Below are positions 1 through 11,138 of a stretch of 64,000 nucleotides of DNA, piece after piece. Position 1 is the stretch's first letter, and every line of letters starts with the position of its first letter. The position numbers were made by a program, and so were the translations under genes. The notes under the pieces were generated by a model. The model searched no databases. It had not been told where the DNA came from and saw only the letters and a program-made list of their open reading frames with translations. Origin of the DNA: Malachius bipustulatus (taxonomy: Eukaryota; Arthropoda; Insecta; Coleoptera; Melyridae); NCBI GenBank assembly GCA_910589415.1, contig OU342634.1, positions 3,906,001 through 3,970,000 on the forward strand. The letters run 5' to 3'.

Positions 1-1262
1 AAGATGAGTAGAGTTAAGGATAAGCAGAAAGAGTTAAGGAAGAAAGATTGTTAAGTAGGTACTTGATAAAGATTATAATTATTTATGAACCTTACTGAAT
101 AATTAAAGGAACTCGCAAGAGATTTATTTAGAGTTAGAGAAATAAATTGAATGATGAAGCATGCATAAATCATGAATCCGCATAGAGTTAACGTATGGTC
201 ATAGTCACGCATAGAGTTCACGTAGTAAGAAACAGAATTATAATAGGTACTTAAGAGACAAAGGTTAATGAGTACTGAAGATGTCTAAATTGCTGAAACG
301 TTGAAGTAGAGATGAGCGTTGATCGTAGAGTTCTGGGAGGCCTGTGTGGCCTGGTCTGTGTGACGAATAGGCCTGTGTGGCCTGTGCATAGGTTCGAGTC
401 CCTGAGAGAAGGTCTGTGGCCTGTGAAGCCTGAGAGCGGCTAGGATACAATAATAATTGATGCCTGTGTAGTCTGCATGTGTAGGTCAGAGAGGAGGCAA
501 GTGTGGCCTGACTTTGTGTTCCGGGCGTGAAGGATCGAGGGGATTCTGCCGACCGCCCGCGAGCGAACTTGAGATCGGAAGGACCATGGTGGGTCCTGTT
601 GACCACAGCGTGTCTTGGCGCGGAAACCTTGGCAAGGCTAGAATCAACGGCTAATGATCAAGATGTCTTGAGTAGAGTAGTGATTTATGTGTATTCAGCA
701 GGGTGCTGTCAAAGCACCAGAGGCTAGCAAGAAGGCCAAGAATGCTTAGCGTTAGGTAATGACAAGCTTAGGCAAGCTTTAGGAGGAATAAGACAGTTAA
801 AGACACTTAAGTGTTCTCTTTAGGGAAGTGAATAGAGACGACGCAAGGTAAGAGAAACGAATAACTTTCTTTTCTTGAAAGTAAAATTTTATTAAGGAAA
901 AACGATCATTATATTCAAAAAAAAAAAGGAAAATACCTAGACAATACGAAAGCGGAAGGCCTAGTTCAGCTGATGAGATATGTTAGTGTATTTTATTTAT
1001 TTATTTATATAATGAGTTGATTAAAAGCTTTATAACGACAATATTTTATTTGACATTGATAATTGGTAGTGGTAATCCTCCCCTTTTGTTGATCGAAAAT
1101 TACAAAGGTCAGGTGTTGTGTGTCTGGACCTGGACTGCCTGGTTATGTGATTGATTACCTTGGACATTTTCCGCTGTTGTCATGTGTAACAATTGTGCCC
1201 TATTTGCGCTATTATTGAAAATAAATTGAACCGACTTAAATTTGGGGAAGTACCTAGTGGTA
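1..1262. other. No recognisable gene; degenerate short repeats
   Basis: I see no supported coding region here. About 335-515 is rich in repeated TGTGGCCTG phrases with short spacers, which look like a decayed minisatellite. The two open frames (265-606 minus, 527-727 plus) run over these repeats and show no domain. The left edge has repeated AGAGTTAAGG-like words. It may belong to the same repeat-rich element as the arrays to its right, but nothing proves this. Confidence 0.5.
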
Positions 1263-2480
1263 TCACTTTGAATGTAGGTACCTATCAGTTTTTGTAATGC
1301 CTGAGAGGAAAGAGGAAGGGTATTCTCGTGAGGAGATGTAATGCCTGAGAGGAAAGTGGAAGGATGTTCTCGGTGAGGAGATGTAATGCCTGAGAGGAAA
1401 GTGGAAGGGTGTTCTCGGTGAGGAGATGTAATGCCTGAGAGGAAAGAGGAAGGGTGTTCTCGGTGAGGAGATGTAATGCCTGAGAGGAAAGTGGAAGGGT
1501 GTTCTCGGTGAGGAGATGTAATGCCTGAGAGGAAAGAGGAAGGGTGTTCTCGGTGAGGAGATGTAATGCCTGAGAGGAAAGTGGAAGAGTGTTCTCGGTG
1601 AGGAGATGTAATGCCTGAGAGGAAAGAGGAAGTGTGTTGAAAGAGGAAGTGTGTTATCTGTAGAGATATGTAATGTTTGAGAGGTATACTGCCTGAGAGG
1701 AGTAAGGGTGTTCTCGTTGGAGATGTAATACCTGAGAGGAAAGAGGAAGGGTGTTCTCGGTGAGGAGATGTAATACCTGAGAGGAAAGAGGAAGGGTGTT
1801 CTCGGTGAGGAGATGTAATACCTGAGAGGAAAGAGGAAGGGTGTTCTCGGTGAGGAGATGTAATGCCTGAGAGGAAAGAGGAAGGGTATTCTCGTGAGGA
1901 GATGTAATGCCTGAGAGGAATGAGAAGTTGACAACGTCGAGCTGAGATGGACCGAGTTGCTGCTATGTTGGCTGATAAGCCGACGACTTCGAGCTGAGCT
2001 GGACCGAGTTTGCTGCTTGGTTGGCTGATAAGCCGACGACTTCGAGCTGAGATGGACCGAGTTGCTGCTAGGTTGGCTGATAAGCCGACGACTTCGAGCT
2101 GAGCTGGACCGAGTTTGCTGCTTGGTTGGCTGATAAGCCGACGACTTCGAGCTGAGATGGACCGAGTTGCTGCTAGGTTGGCTGATAAGCCGACGACTTC
2201 GAGCTGAGCTGGATCGAGTTTGCTGCTTGGTTGGCTGATAAGCCGACGACTTCGAGCTGAGCTGGACCGAGTTTGCTACCAGAGCTGGAATGATTGGGTT
2301 TGCTTTTATGATAACTAGGAGGCTGTGATTTTGAGCGAGTGTCGTTCGATTTTGCTGCAAGGGTAGCTGGGAAACGTCGAGTTTGAGCTCTGATGGAAGT
2401 ACGAAGAATGGAAAGGGAAGTAGATGACTGAGTGAAACAGATGAGGTTGGTATAATTAATTGAGTATTTGCTTCAGCCAT
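1263..2480 (-). CDS. Repeat-only ORF, 405 codons, function unknown
   Basis: I do not recognise this protein. It is an uninterrupted 405-codon frame starting with MAEANTQLIIPT. Residues about 70-185 are copies of a 35-residue unit containing SSKSSAYQPTKQQTR and SSSARSRRLISQ. Residues about 205-395 are copies of a 15-residue unit like HYISSPRTPFLFPLR. There are no cysteine clusters, membrane segments or enzyme motifs; it is Ser/Arg/Pro-rich low complexity. The frame exists because both underlying tandem arrays have periods divisible by three (45 and 105 bp) and lack stops on this strand. It may be a non-coding minisatellite that happens to be open, or a fast-evolving repetitive protein. No promoter or splice evidence supports expression. 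Confidence 0.3.
   Translation of the reverse strand: MAEANTQLIIPTSSVSLSHLLPFPFFVLPSELKLDVSQLPLQQNRTTLAQNHSLLVIIKANPIIPALVANSVQLSSKSSAYQPTKQQTRSSSARSRRLISQPSSNSVHLSSKSSAYQPTKQQTRSSSARSRRLISQPSSNSVHLSSKSSAYQPTKQQTRSSSARSRRLISQHSSNSVHLSSTLSTSHSSQALHLLTRIPFLFPLRHYISSPRTPFLFPLRYYISSPRTPFLFPLRYYISSPRTPFLFPLRYYISNENTLTPLRQYTSQTLHISTDNTLPLSTHFLFPLRHYISSPRTLFHFPLRHYISSPRTPFLFPLRHYISSPRTPFHFPLRHYISSPRTPFLFPLRHYISSPRTPFHFPLRHYISSPRTSFHFPLRHYISSREYPSSFLSGITKTDRYLHSK
1284..1920. repeat. 45-bp tandem repeat array
   Basis: The unit reads roughly TGCCTGAGAGGAAAG, then GGAAGGGTGTTCTCGGTGAG and GAGATGTAA. It recurs about every 44-46 bp, with starts near 1294, 1338, 1384 and 1429. A degenerate interruption lies at about 1624-1735, after which the array resumes. 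Units differ by a few substitutions (GTGG/GAGG, TGCC/TACC). Confidence 0.9.
1922..2280. repeat. Alternating 52/53-bp minisatellite (105-bp dimer unit)
   Basis: Copies of GCCGACGACTTCGAGCTGAG continue with ATGGACCGAGTTGCTGCTAG (52-bp form) or CTGGACCGAGTTTGCTGCTT (53-bp form) and then GTTGGCTGATAA. The two forms alternate, so the higher-order unit is 105 bp and keeps one reading frame on the minus strand. Confidence 0.85.
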
Positions 2481-3431
2481 TCTGCAAACCAGTCTGCGGG
2501 TTCACCTGCCAGACTCTAGAGGACCCTGGGTCTTTCCATTGTAGGATTCGAGGACGAATCCTGGTCAGGATGGACGAGTTGTTAGGATTCACTCAGATCG
2601 GAATGCATACAGAAGGAATGTATAATGGGAATGTTGCGCAAGCTGGTGAAATACGGGTGTGTAGAGGAACTTGGGATAGTAAAGACCTACGAGTTAGTTG
2701 ATGCATAACCGTGGTGGAGTCAATATATAAATGTTAATATTCTTAGTCGTCATTATTGTTATTGTATAATTATTATTATTGAACTGAATAAATAATGTTC
2801 CTAATACATTGTTAAATGTTTTGATCCTATTTCACAAATAAGAGAGGGATAATAATATGTAATAAGCCTTCCAGTTTCGTGGCTGTATATAATGTTCCAC
2901 AGAGAAGGAGTTATCGTGAAGTTTCCTTCCAGGATATGACAGTGTTTCCATTCAGAGGGAGATAGCTTTTGTACATTCTCAGATAGATTGAATATTTTAT
3001 TAGCTATTTGGTGGTTCTCGGGAGTAATTTTTATAATATCCGTGGATAAATCTAAATTAGAACTAAAAAACGGATTTGCGCGGGGGAATTCGCGAACCGT
3101 TAATTGTAAAAACGTTAAAGTGAATTATTTATTGTAGGCTGAGACGACATTTTCATCTTCTGGGCCAGAAATTCTGCCGGCTGTTTCAACAACATCCTCA
3201 ACATAAGGAGGGAATGCAGCACACACTTAACTACTTTCATAGTTTACGAAGGATTTCTTGGTGTCATCGCGTCTTCGTTGTCCTCTGAGACATGAAAACA
3301 TTTTTTCGTATCTGAGATATCCTTATTCAAAGGGCCACCTTCGAAATATTCAAGAAATTGTTTTTTTATTTTTCTCTTGTTGTTTTTATTTCTTTGGATT
3401 TGTAAGCGACTACACATAACAGTAAATATTT
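2481..3431. other. No gene recognised
   Basis: AT-rich, with no domain-bearing frame. A short minus-strand stretch at about 3136-3222 translates to a plausible peptide (CAAFPPYVEDVVETAG) that ends at a stop. It could be the tail of a decayed element gene or chance. Confidence 0.4.
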
Positions 3432-3625
3432 GACTCCATTATAAAGGGTAGGTTATGTCGGCTTTGGTGTATTTCTTTGCGCTCACGAATTCTACAACAA
3501 TCGATGACCAAATCTTATTTTTGGGTCTCAGGGGCTTATCTGGTTCCCCAGTATTGCAGAGAGATTTAGAAAATATATTTTCATTGCGTCTTATACACAA
3601 GACTATCCCTTTGCATTAATTCTTT
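3432..3625 (-). pseudogene. Possible C-terminal fragment of an unknown element protein
   Basis: A minus-strand frame of about 60 codons, too short to be listed as a separate ORF, ends at 3432. It contains CKGIVLCIRRNENIFSKSL and later NKIWSSIVVEFVSAKKY. The composition looks coding rather than random AT-rich DNA, but there is no start codon and I cannot name the family. It may belong with the fragment at about 3136-3222, with both being remnants of one gene. Confidence 0.25.
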
Positions 3626-3864
3626 TCTGTTATGCCACGCAGCTTGAACGACGGGGTTTTTATTATTTCGCTAGTGTATGTTAAAGCACATAACTCGCGA
3701 TAATTCAAATCCAATTCTTGAAAATAATAATTGACAAGTAATTCCTTGTCAATAAAAGTTCTTGACGTCGTTTTTAATGTCCATTAATAAACAATACTGT
3801 AGGAAAATATAATTACAAATATGTATAAACAGTTGTAATACTTACAGTACCCACCTACTACCTA

Positions 3865-4510
3865 TACAGGGTGTCCCGTATCGTTATGTTCAAATTTTGT
3901 GAGCATGTAGTAGGCTTATTTCTAAGCCTAAAAACCTAAAAGTGGCAGGTCTATCTGCATTCGTTACGAAGTTACAGGCCTTAGAAAATAATGTCTGGTA
4001 AATACCAGATTTAACTTTGAAAATCACACAAAACTTATTTTATCGACCAAATCTTTAGTTTATCATGTGTTAAAAATGTCCTCTTCCTTGCTGAATACGA
4101 GTTTGTGCTCGGAGGCCTATTGCAAAAGTAACAGTTTTCTCGTCTTTTTTCGCGTACCTATCTCTTGACCAGCTGGCTGAATACGATCAAATAATAATTT
4201 CTCTCTGATAATTAATTAGTTACAAACACCAATTCCGAAATATGCTGGTGCCGCATCTATTTGAATCCTAATGCCATTTCGTATGAGCAGGGGAACCTCT
4301 ACTAATGTTTATTTCGGTGACGTTTACTCATGTGTGGCAATTTGTGTGGCTTACAAAGTTGAATCTTGTTATTTACTAGTCATAATTTTCTTAGGCCTGT
4401 AACTTCGTAACGATTAAAGATAGACCTGTCACTTTTGGGTTTTTTGGGCTCAAAATTAAGCCTACTATATGCTCAAGAATTTTGAACATAACGATACGGG
4501 ACACCCTGTA
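3865..4510. mobile_element. 646-bp MITE with long terminal inverted repeats (Tc1/mariner-like TA target)
   Basis: The left end TACAGGGTGTCCCGTATCG and the right end CGATACGGGACACCCTGTA are inverted copies. The similarity extends with mismatches for about 120 bp into each side: GTTACAGGCCTTA near 3970-3985 against TAGGCCTGTAACTTCGTAAC near 4390. The ends coincide with TA dinucleotides. There is no coding capacity, so it is a non-autonomous foldback-type element. Confidence 0.85.
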
Positions 4511-5787
4511 TGTATATTATTATATACATAGGTGCCACTTGTCTCCCCTTGCTATTTTTCCTTCAAATTCTTTTTTCTTACAGCTCCATCTGCTTCATTT
4601 CCCCCACTGCAGCTCCTTCATCTGCTTCACTCTCCCCCCCACTTCCGAATTATTTCTTCCCCTCTTAACACCATGTTCTCCTCGACCCTTGCCCCTACCA
4701 TTTGTCTTCCTTGATTCTTTTTTCTTGTTTTTCGGAACAGGTAGACTGCTTATCAAAACTTCATGTAAAGAGTCTATTTGACTCTTCATCTCAACGTAGA
4801 GCTTTTTATTTTCATCTCACTACTCCTCAATTAGTTTTTCCAACGGTTGCAACCTTGCATTCTAAAAGAGAAAATAATCATGATAATGTTAATGACGATC
4901 TACAAATTATTGTTATTATTGTAATGGCTCTCATGATACCAACAAATCAGATCTACTCCTCCCTTATCATTTGTCTTCCTTGCTTGTAGATTTTCTGATC
5001 GCGACATCTTTCAAAATGGCATCTACAGTCGCTTTTGAAAATTGTCAAAAAAAATTAATCGACTTTGACGGCTCACAGGTACCAAACGGTGGCGTAGATT
5101 GGACGAAACTTTGCAGTTTTTAAGAACCATTTCTTAGCTATTCACACAAAAAGCTATTCAGTTGAAGTTTTGCTATAAAACGCAGGCCTGAATTGAATAT
5201 ATTGCTCGCATCTAAAGTTATGCCTTCAACGTTTTTATATACATAGGCCACCCTCTTTAGTATTTCTGTTGTACGTCTCGGTGCTATATTTCCATATTTG
5301 AAAGTACTCTACATTGAAAATCTACATACTCAAAATTGAAAGATAATATTTTATCATTTTCTCTAGCCAATTCTTTATCTTCATCACGTGCTCTCCTAGC
5401 AGCTTCTTTTTTTTTGTAAATGTTTCTTATATTCTTCTTACTGCATGTCTTTTTCTTCATTTGACAAGTTTTTATGCGATAAACATATTTTCCACTAGTC
5501 TTTTTTCCGATTGAAAAAACCCAAATTATAATTCACTAAAAAAATTTCTGTATTTTTCAAAAGTAACTGGTTTCAAGTTTTTAGCATTGCACATCTCTTT
5601 ATACATTTTGTGCATTATAGATATGTTCAAAGATGCATCTAGGTATTTCTTATTACTGCCGGCAGTAATGTGATCCGATAGCAGGAAATTACAAAATATG
5701 TTGACGTATATTATCAACAACTTTTTCTGGCAATTTAACGCTTCTTCAGGGAACTTCGCAAAAAGGTGTCATAAATGTGACAGACGT
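4511..5787. other. No gene recognised; AT-rich intergenic DNA
   Basis: Open frames at 4482-4989 and 5526-5720 are low-complexity readings of pyrimidine-rich or AT-rich sequence without domains. A C/T-rich stretch lies at about 4545-4715. Confidence 0.45.
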
Positions 5788-5792
5788 CACAT

Positions 5793-5839
<47 letters not shown>

Positions 5840-5842
5840 TTC
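5788..5842. repeat. (TTTA)n microsatellite
   Basis: About thirteen tandem copies of ATTT/TTTA. The hydrophobic ORFs that cross it (YLFIYLFI) are artefacts of the repeat. Confidence 0.95.
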
Positions 5843-6840
5843 AATACTTCATCATACAGCCAAAAAGGCCAGTTACAGATGAGAAAATATACACAAAGTA
5901 TAAATAGATACAATACAAAAAAAGTACAGCACCGTAACCACAAATATAACTATTTCACAGACCATTGGTCCAATATCATATTCTTAATCGTGTCAAATTT
6001 TGCACACCCAACATCGGAGACATAACTTGGCAAAGTGAAAAATATAATCATTATTATCATTTTTATTATTATTATTAAAAAAAAGTACAAGATAAGTGTC
6101 TGATAACACAGAAATTGATAAAAATAACACCAAATGTCCACAAGTTGAGATAGCAACTTTTTAGTTTGATTCAATTTTTCATTTTGTAACATAGCAACGT
6201 ACCAAAATAATAAAAATGATCTTACTTTATCACAGTGCATTTTTTGAAAAATATGCCTTTTTTCAAAAAAATCGTCGGTAAGGTACCAGTTTTTTCATGT
6301 CATGATTTGAATGGTAAGGAGATCTCTTGGAAAACGTGAAAAAAATTACAGTTGTCATTTAAATAAAAAGCGATGACGTCATATTTGACAAATAGATGAC
6401 GTTATAATAAAAAAGTTTACGTCATAACTTGGCAAAGTGAAAAATATAATCATTATTATCATTGTTATTATTATAAAATTATTATTATTAATATTATGAA
6501 AATTGTTCCAAACTTTATCACCACGTTGTATAATAATAACCGACGGAGAACACGAAAACCTTGTTAACAGAATGAAGTCAACTTGGTACTGATTGTAAAA
6601 ATCCTGAACAACTCCCTTGTGAGCTTTAGTTTCATGACGTAGGTAATTAATTTATTAATCAGTTGGGGAGTGGTCAGAGTTATAATACAGTTCTTGGCGT
6701 TCCCACGAGAACGACCATACATGTGTGCTATTTCTTAAATTTACATTCGATTCGATTGTCACATAGATTAATCATATAGGTTGGCCATAGTATACTCAAA
6801 TTCATCGAATAAAAATAAAACTCTAGGTCATATGAGTATA
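5843..6840. other. No gene; a duplicated AT-rich segment
   Basis: The phrase CATAACTTGGCAAAGTGAAA followed by AATATAATCATTATTATCAT occurs near 6022 and again near 6422. This is a direct duplication about 400 bp apart. No coding signal is seen. Confidence 0.5.
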
Positions 6841-6857
6841 ATTTATTGAAAAGTAGC

Positions 6858-6897
6858 TTGTCAACCGGTTTCGGGGGTTAGCCCATCATCAGGACAA
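6858..6897 (-). ncRNA. Candidate type I hammerhead ribozyme of a Penelope-like element
   Basis: On the minus strand: helix I 5' strand TTGTC (6897-6893), core CTGATGA, a GGG/CCC helix II with a short loop, core GAAA, a very short helix III around ACCGGT, then helix I 3' strand GACAA (6862-6858). Helix I is perfectly complementary, and a GTT sits at the expected cleavage position. Penelope-like elements are known to carry minimal hammerheads in their pseudo-LTRs. A T/C apposition at the base of helix II weakens the fold. Activity is inferred, not shown. Confidence 0.6.
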
Positions 6898-7680
6898 CTG
6901 CAAGTGAGATTTATGTCAAATAGAGATGTTTTTATATAAAATTAATAATTAAAAAATTATTATTGGTTAATTACAATTACAAAGGATACTCACTTGTCAG
7001 TTATTGGCAATTCCAGACAATTACAGGTGTTAACATTGTATATACATGTGATAGACGAAGATGAAGGTTCTATTATAAGACTTAATAACAATTGTCGTAC
7101 AAAAATTCCAAAGCATTATGTTACTTACATTGGTGTTAAAGCTAACTTAAACCTTTTCGAAGTGAAAAGGGTTGAGATTGATTTACCTATTGAAGATAGG
7201 ATTTGATATTGCATATTATTATGACATTTTTAACAGAGCAAGTTAAACTGGACCGAACCGTGAGGCGGGACGACCAGGAAATGAGAGAAATTATTTATTG
7301 ATATTTTAACAAGATGGAGGTTCCTTATCTGTTGGATGACGTAGAATATTTTAAGGTAAGAAGAAGAATGTCTATTTTTCAAGATGTGACGTCAATCAAT
7401 CAATCAATCCATCAGTAACAATGACAAGCCACAAGTCAAAACTAAAAACGTTTAAAATGTCATATTTCAAGTAAAAATTACTGACTGTCAATTGTCAGGT
7501 AAGATCAATGTCAACGTCAATCTCTTACAAAAATATGAAAATTATAATATAAATTGGTACTATAAAAAATGTAAATAAACAAATCTAGGTTAACGGCAAC
7601 TAAAATTACAATAATAGACTATGTCATAACAATTGAATTGAACAAAAACTAGAAAAATAACAATAAGGAAATGGGACTCG

Positions 7681-7880
7681 CTAGCCAGGAGGTTTTTCTT
7701 GAAATTGAGGTAATGTTTTATATAAGGGATTGAATTTGAAAAAGAAATTGATCTGATTGTTAAGGCATTTTACATCTTTTCTATTTTGTGCTTTGTCTAT
7801 TTCATAACTTTCAAACAAATCAAGTAAAAGTCCTCTTTTATCGGTCTGTTTAAGTATTATGCTACATTCTCTGTAATCAA
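7681..7880 (-). pseudogene. Penelope-like polyprotein, C-terminal fragment
   Basis: The minus-strand frame contains ILKQTDKRGLLLDLFESY, then KDVKCLNNQINFFFKFNPLY, and a stop near 7681. It lines up with the last ~60 residues of the intact 820-aa ORFs (GLLLDLLENLEIHKAL ... CLNQQTQIFRFNPIYK). This is the segment after the GIY-YIG catalytic core, so no catalytic residues are retained. Confidence 0.7.
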
Positions 7881-8666
7881 TAGATTAATGTTTAAGAAAT
7901 TAGCCCAGTGTATCGTAACTAATTTTATTATGATTGGAATCGTGACTTTTTCTGTAGAACACACGTGTGTGCTCGAAGTGCAATACAAATGGATATTGGA
8001 AACATTTTCTTAATATTTCTTAATAATCCTAGAGAACAATAAATTAGGTAAAGTTCGTGCCTGGGTTGAAGTTGAACGCTAATAGGCATTACAAGTTCCA
8101 GACTACGAAACTACGACTGTTCTTAAAATAACAGTGTTGGATTAGGTATTTCAAAATAATATACAGGGTTACTGGTAACTGGATACATTCCTTTGGTGAT
8201 CTGATAAAACAAGAGGTAAGGAGTAAATTAACCCCAACATGCACTATACAAAATTCAATAGATTTTGAGATATTTGAATTTCAACTTTTCTTAAAAAAAA
8301 TGGTTTCAAATGTCTTGAAATGTAATTTTCAAAAAATCTACTTTAACTTTTTGATTTTTTTTTTGCTGGAATACTTGTCCAATACTATGCTTCCTTCTGG
8401 AATAAAAAATATCCTGAGGTATTTCGATCCTGTGAAAATTTCAAAGAAAAACTTTCACAAACTATTTTTTTTTTAAATAAGATTTAAAAATTTTTACAGG
8501 TTATTTTCGCAAAATTGTCAAGGCAACTTGCGTACAAATTGTTTTAAAAACTTTCTTAGTGTAGTACAAGAATAACCCTTAGTAGTAAAAAAAAGAAAGT
8601 TGAACTTAATAAGGTGTTATTCTCAAATAAACCGTAAGTACCTTAACACGTAAAGTGCCAGGCGAC

Positions 8667-8882
8667 GCCAACGTGGTCTCGCAAAATGAGAACAATTTTT
8701 CGACAATTCTGGCCTAGCGAGACCAATGTGGTCTCGCAGGTCTCACGGTTACTTTTCGCCGCGCGAGATGGCATTGGGGCTTCAAATGATTGTAAACCTT
8801 ACGGAAGTAGGAATTTAGCGGCCAGACAAGTCAGAAAACGCATTCGGCCTGGACACGGGAAGCACCAACGTGGTCTCGCATG
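8667..8882. repeat. Left subterminal motifs of the piggyBac element
   Basis: Three copies of ACCAAYGTGGTCTCGCA-like sequence occur near 8669, 8723 and 8866. The middle one is a near-palindrome (GAGACCAATGTGGTCTC). Repeated motifs inside transposon ends often bind the transposase; that role is inferred here. Confidence 0.7.
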
Positions 8883-9137
8883 GCCGGAAACTTTGACTTC
8901 GATCAATTTTTTGTTATAAATTTAATTTAATTATTTTAATAACTGGAAAATGCGGAAATGATAGAAATTAACATCCTTTAGCTTATAAATGCCGAAAAAT
9001 TTAATGTGATTATAATTTTATGAAATTATAATTATCAAGTTTATTTATTATAAAAAAATAAAACATCAAACAAAATTTTATTATCCTTTTGAAAATAAAA
9101 AAATAAAATATTCTAAATAAAAAACATAAGTCTAACT

Positions 9138-11021
9138 CTATTTTTTAATTGCATTATGCATTTGAAAGAAACATTCTAGGCAAAAATGTTTGTCACAACC
9201 TGAGCACTTCAAGTCTGACTGTGGCGTCTTGGTATTTGCCACCTTTCTCCCTGACTCAGCATAGATCTTGTGAAAACAAACATTGCAACGACGTCTACCA
9301 GATCTTCCCAATTTTTCTAATTTGTGTTCAACATCTGGTGGATTCTCATTTTCAACATTCATATTTTCTTGAGAAATGTTGAGTAACCCCGAAATCACTT
9401 GCATTCTGAATTCTGTGATATTCATTTTTTCATTTGCAATTTCCTGATGCGCAATAAAAGCATTGACAAGTGCACTCCCAGTCAAAAGTTCCATAGAAAG
9501 CTTTCTGTACCATTTCAAGCTTTTGCGTAGTGAACTATTGTAGCTTTTATTTTGATCAGAAAGATCAATATATGATTTATATTTATTGTATTCAATCACG
9601 TTTCTTGGTTTTTCAATATTTCTTCCTCTTCTGTTCAGCGTAACCATTTCATCAGTGTGTTTTGTGCTTAGCACCAGGACGTCTCTTTTATCCTTCCACT
9701 TTTGTACAATTATTCCTGTATTACTTTCTGCGGCAATGCTTTCACCTTTCCTAAGTTTCTTGTCGATTACATTTTTGGGATTAAGTTTTCTATTAGACCT
9801 TAGGGTACCAATCAAATGAGTTTTGCGTTTTAGCAAATTATGAGCCAACGTGACTGATGTGTAGTAGTTGTCCGTACAAAGTGTACGACCACTGTCCAGT
9901 AAATTTTGCATCAAATTAGTCACAACCTTAGAGGGGACACTCCCCTCTCCATCGAACTGTTTTCCGCAATAAACACTAAAGTTGTATGTGTAACCATGTT
10001 TTAGGCAAAGTTTGAAAATTTTTATTCCAAACTTGTGTCTTTTATTGCTAATATACTGTTTAAACTTCAGACGACCTTTGAACGGGACCAATGTTTCATC
10101 TATACATTGGTACTCACCAGGAACAATATATTGTTGGAAAGATTGTTTCAACTGTTCAATCAGTGGCGTAATTTTTTGTAGTCTATCATCAGAAACTATT
10201 GAATTATCGCTGAAGTGTAGGGTGCTCAGTAATATCTGAAAGCGATTGCGAGACATAATTTTCTGAATAAAGTTTTTGAACAAAACATTTTTTGACCAAT
10301 ACATTTGCATATTAGCAAATTGGCACAGTCCCATCCATAATACTATGCCAATAAATTTTTTTATTTCTTCAGGAGAAGTGTCATACCAACTAGTTATGCG
10401 AGATTTAGGGAAAGTATTTTTTTCAATACACTGTTGGGCATATCTGTTTGTCCTGTAACCTAAAAAAAAAAATTTTACATATATTTTTTATAAAGTATAT
10501 GACTTAATTCCTACCATTAGATTTATCAAATCATCGTTGAGATATAAGCAGTAGAAATCATATGGCGTCTTTTCATAATAGTTTCCATATAACTCTGGTA
10601 TAAAGCCGTGTTCTTGTAAAGTGAATCGAATATCTTTTTTCAAATTTTGTCCGGTTACTGCATCCCAACTTAGTCCATTTATATTTTCACTTTCATTATC
10701 ATTTGCAATTTCTAAGTCATTTGAGGTAGTGAATGTTCTTATTACCTCTTCTATTGTTTCTTCAATGGAATTGTCTATGGTTGCTTCATTAGTAACCCTT
10801 GATGTAGTAGCAGCATTGGTGTTCGTTTCGGGAATTTTCATTTTCTTTCTTTTTTTATTCACGACTGTAACTTCACTGTCTGAGTCACTACATGATAAAT
10901 CTGAATCTGGCAAATAATCATCTGAGCCACCACCATTTTCAACATCTTCATCAGACATCATCTCTTGCCATAATGTCTGTAAATGTGCTTGTTCTATTTC
11001 ATAATTGTCACCCATTTTCAC
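9138..11021 (-). CDS. piggyBac-type transposase, two exons
   Basis: This is a cut-and-paste transposase of the DDE_Tnp_1_7 family. Exon 1 (11021 to about 10500) encodes an acidic N-terminus typical of piggyBac proteins. Exon 2 (about 10455-9138) holds the catalytic core. The frame upstream of the 398-aa ORF continues as TNRYAQQC ... SWYDTSPEEIKKFIGIVLW, so the true exon starts before the first Met at 10334. Catalytic aspartates are visible in CIDETLVPF, LCTDNYYTS and YIDLSDQ. The C-terminus is a Cys/His-rich domain (CNVCFHK ... CSGCDKHFCLECF), as in piggyBac. A candidate intron lies at about 10456-10500 with a T-rich acceptor. The obvious GTAGG donor does not keep frame with the first acceptor, so the junction is uncertain or the copy has a small indel. 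Confidence 0.88.
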
Positions 11022-11138
11022 ATTTACAGGGTGTTGCGAACCCTTTGCAGAACACGAAACGACTGAATTGCAGCTGCTTCGCTGGTCTTGTAAATGAAAT
11101 CAATCAGGAATAAGCCTGCTTGAACTCGCAGTTTGCAG

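Larger units (their letters stand above)
6842..8010 (-). mobile_element. Old, 5'-truncated Penelope-like element (3' end)
   Basis: Read on the minus strand, this segment holds the C-terminal end of a Penelope-type ORF (about 7880-7681), then a 3' region, then the GTCCTGATGATGGG...CCCGAAACCGG motif at 6897-6858. The order and spacing match the intact Penelope dimer at 47.3-54.1 kb, including the GLLLDL and KCLNNQINFF-like protein tail. The nucleotide sequence is strongly diverged, so this is an older insertion or a different family. The left edge near 6842 is where similarity to the intact copies begins. Confidence 0.75.

Noticed and set aside
4482..4989. Three overlapping small ORFs that might be a host gene
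   Set aside because: They overlap in different frames across a pyrimidine-rich tract, start in the MITE edge and have no family features.
5698..6025. Membrane-protein-like ORFs (YLFIYLFI repeats)
   Set aside because: Translation of the (TTTA)n microsatellite.
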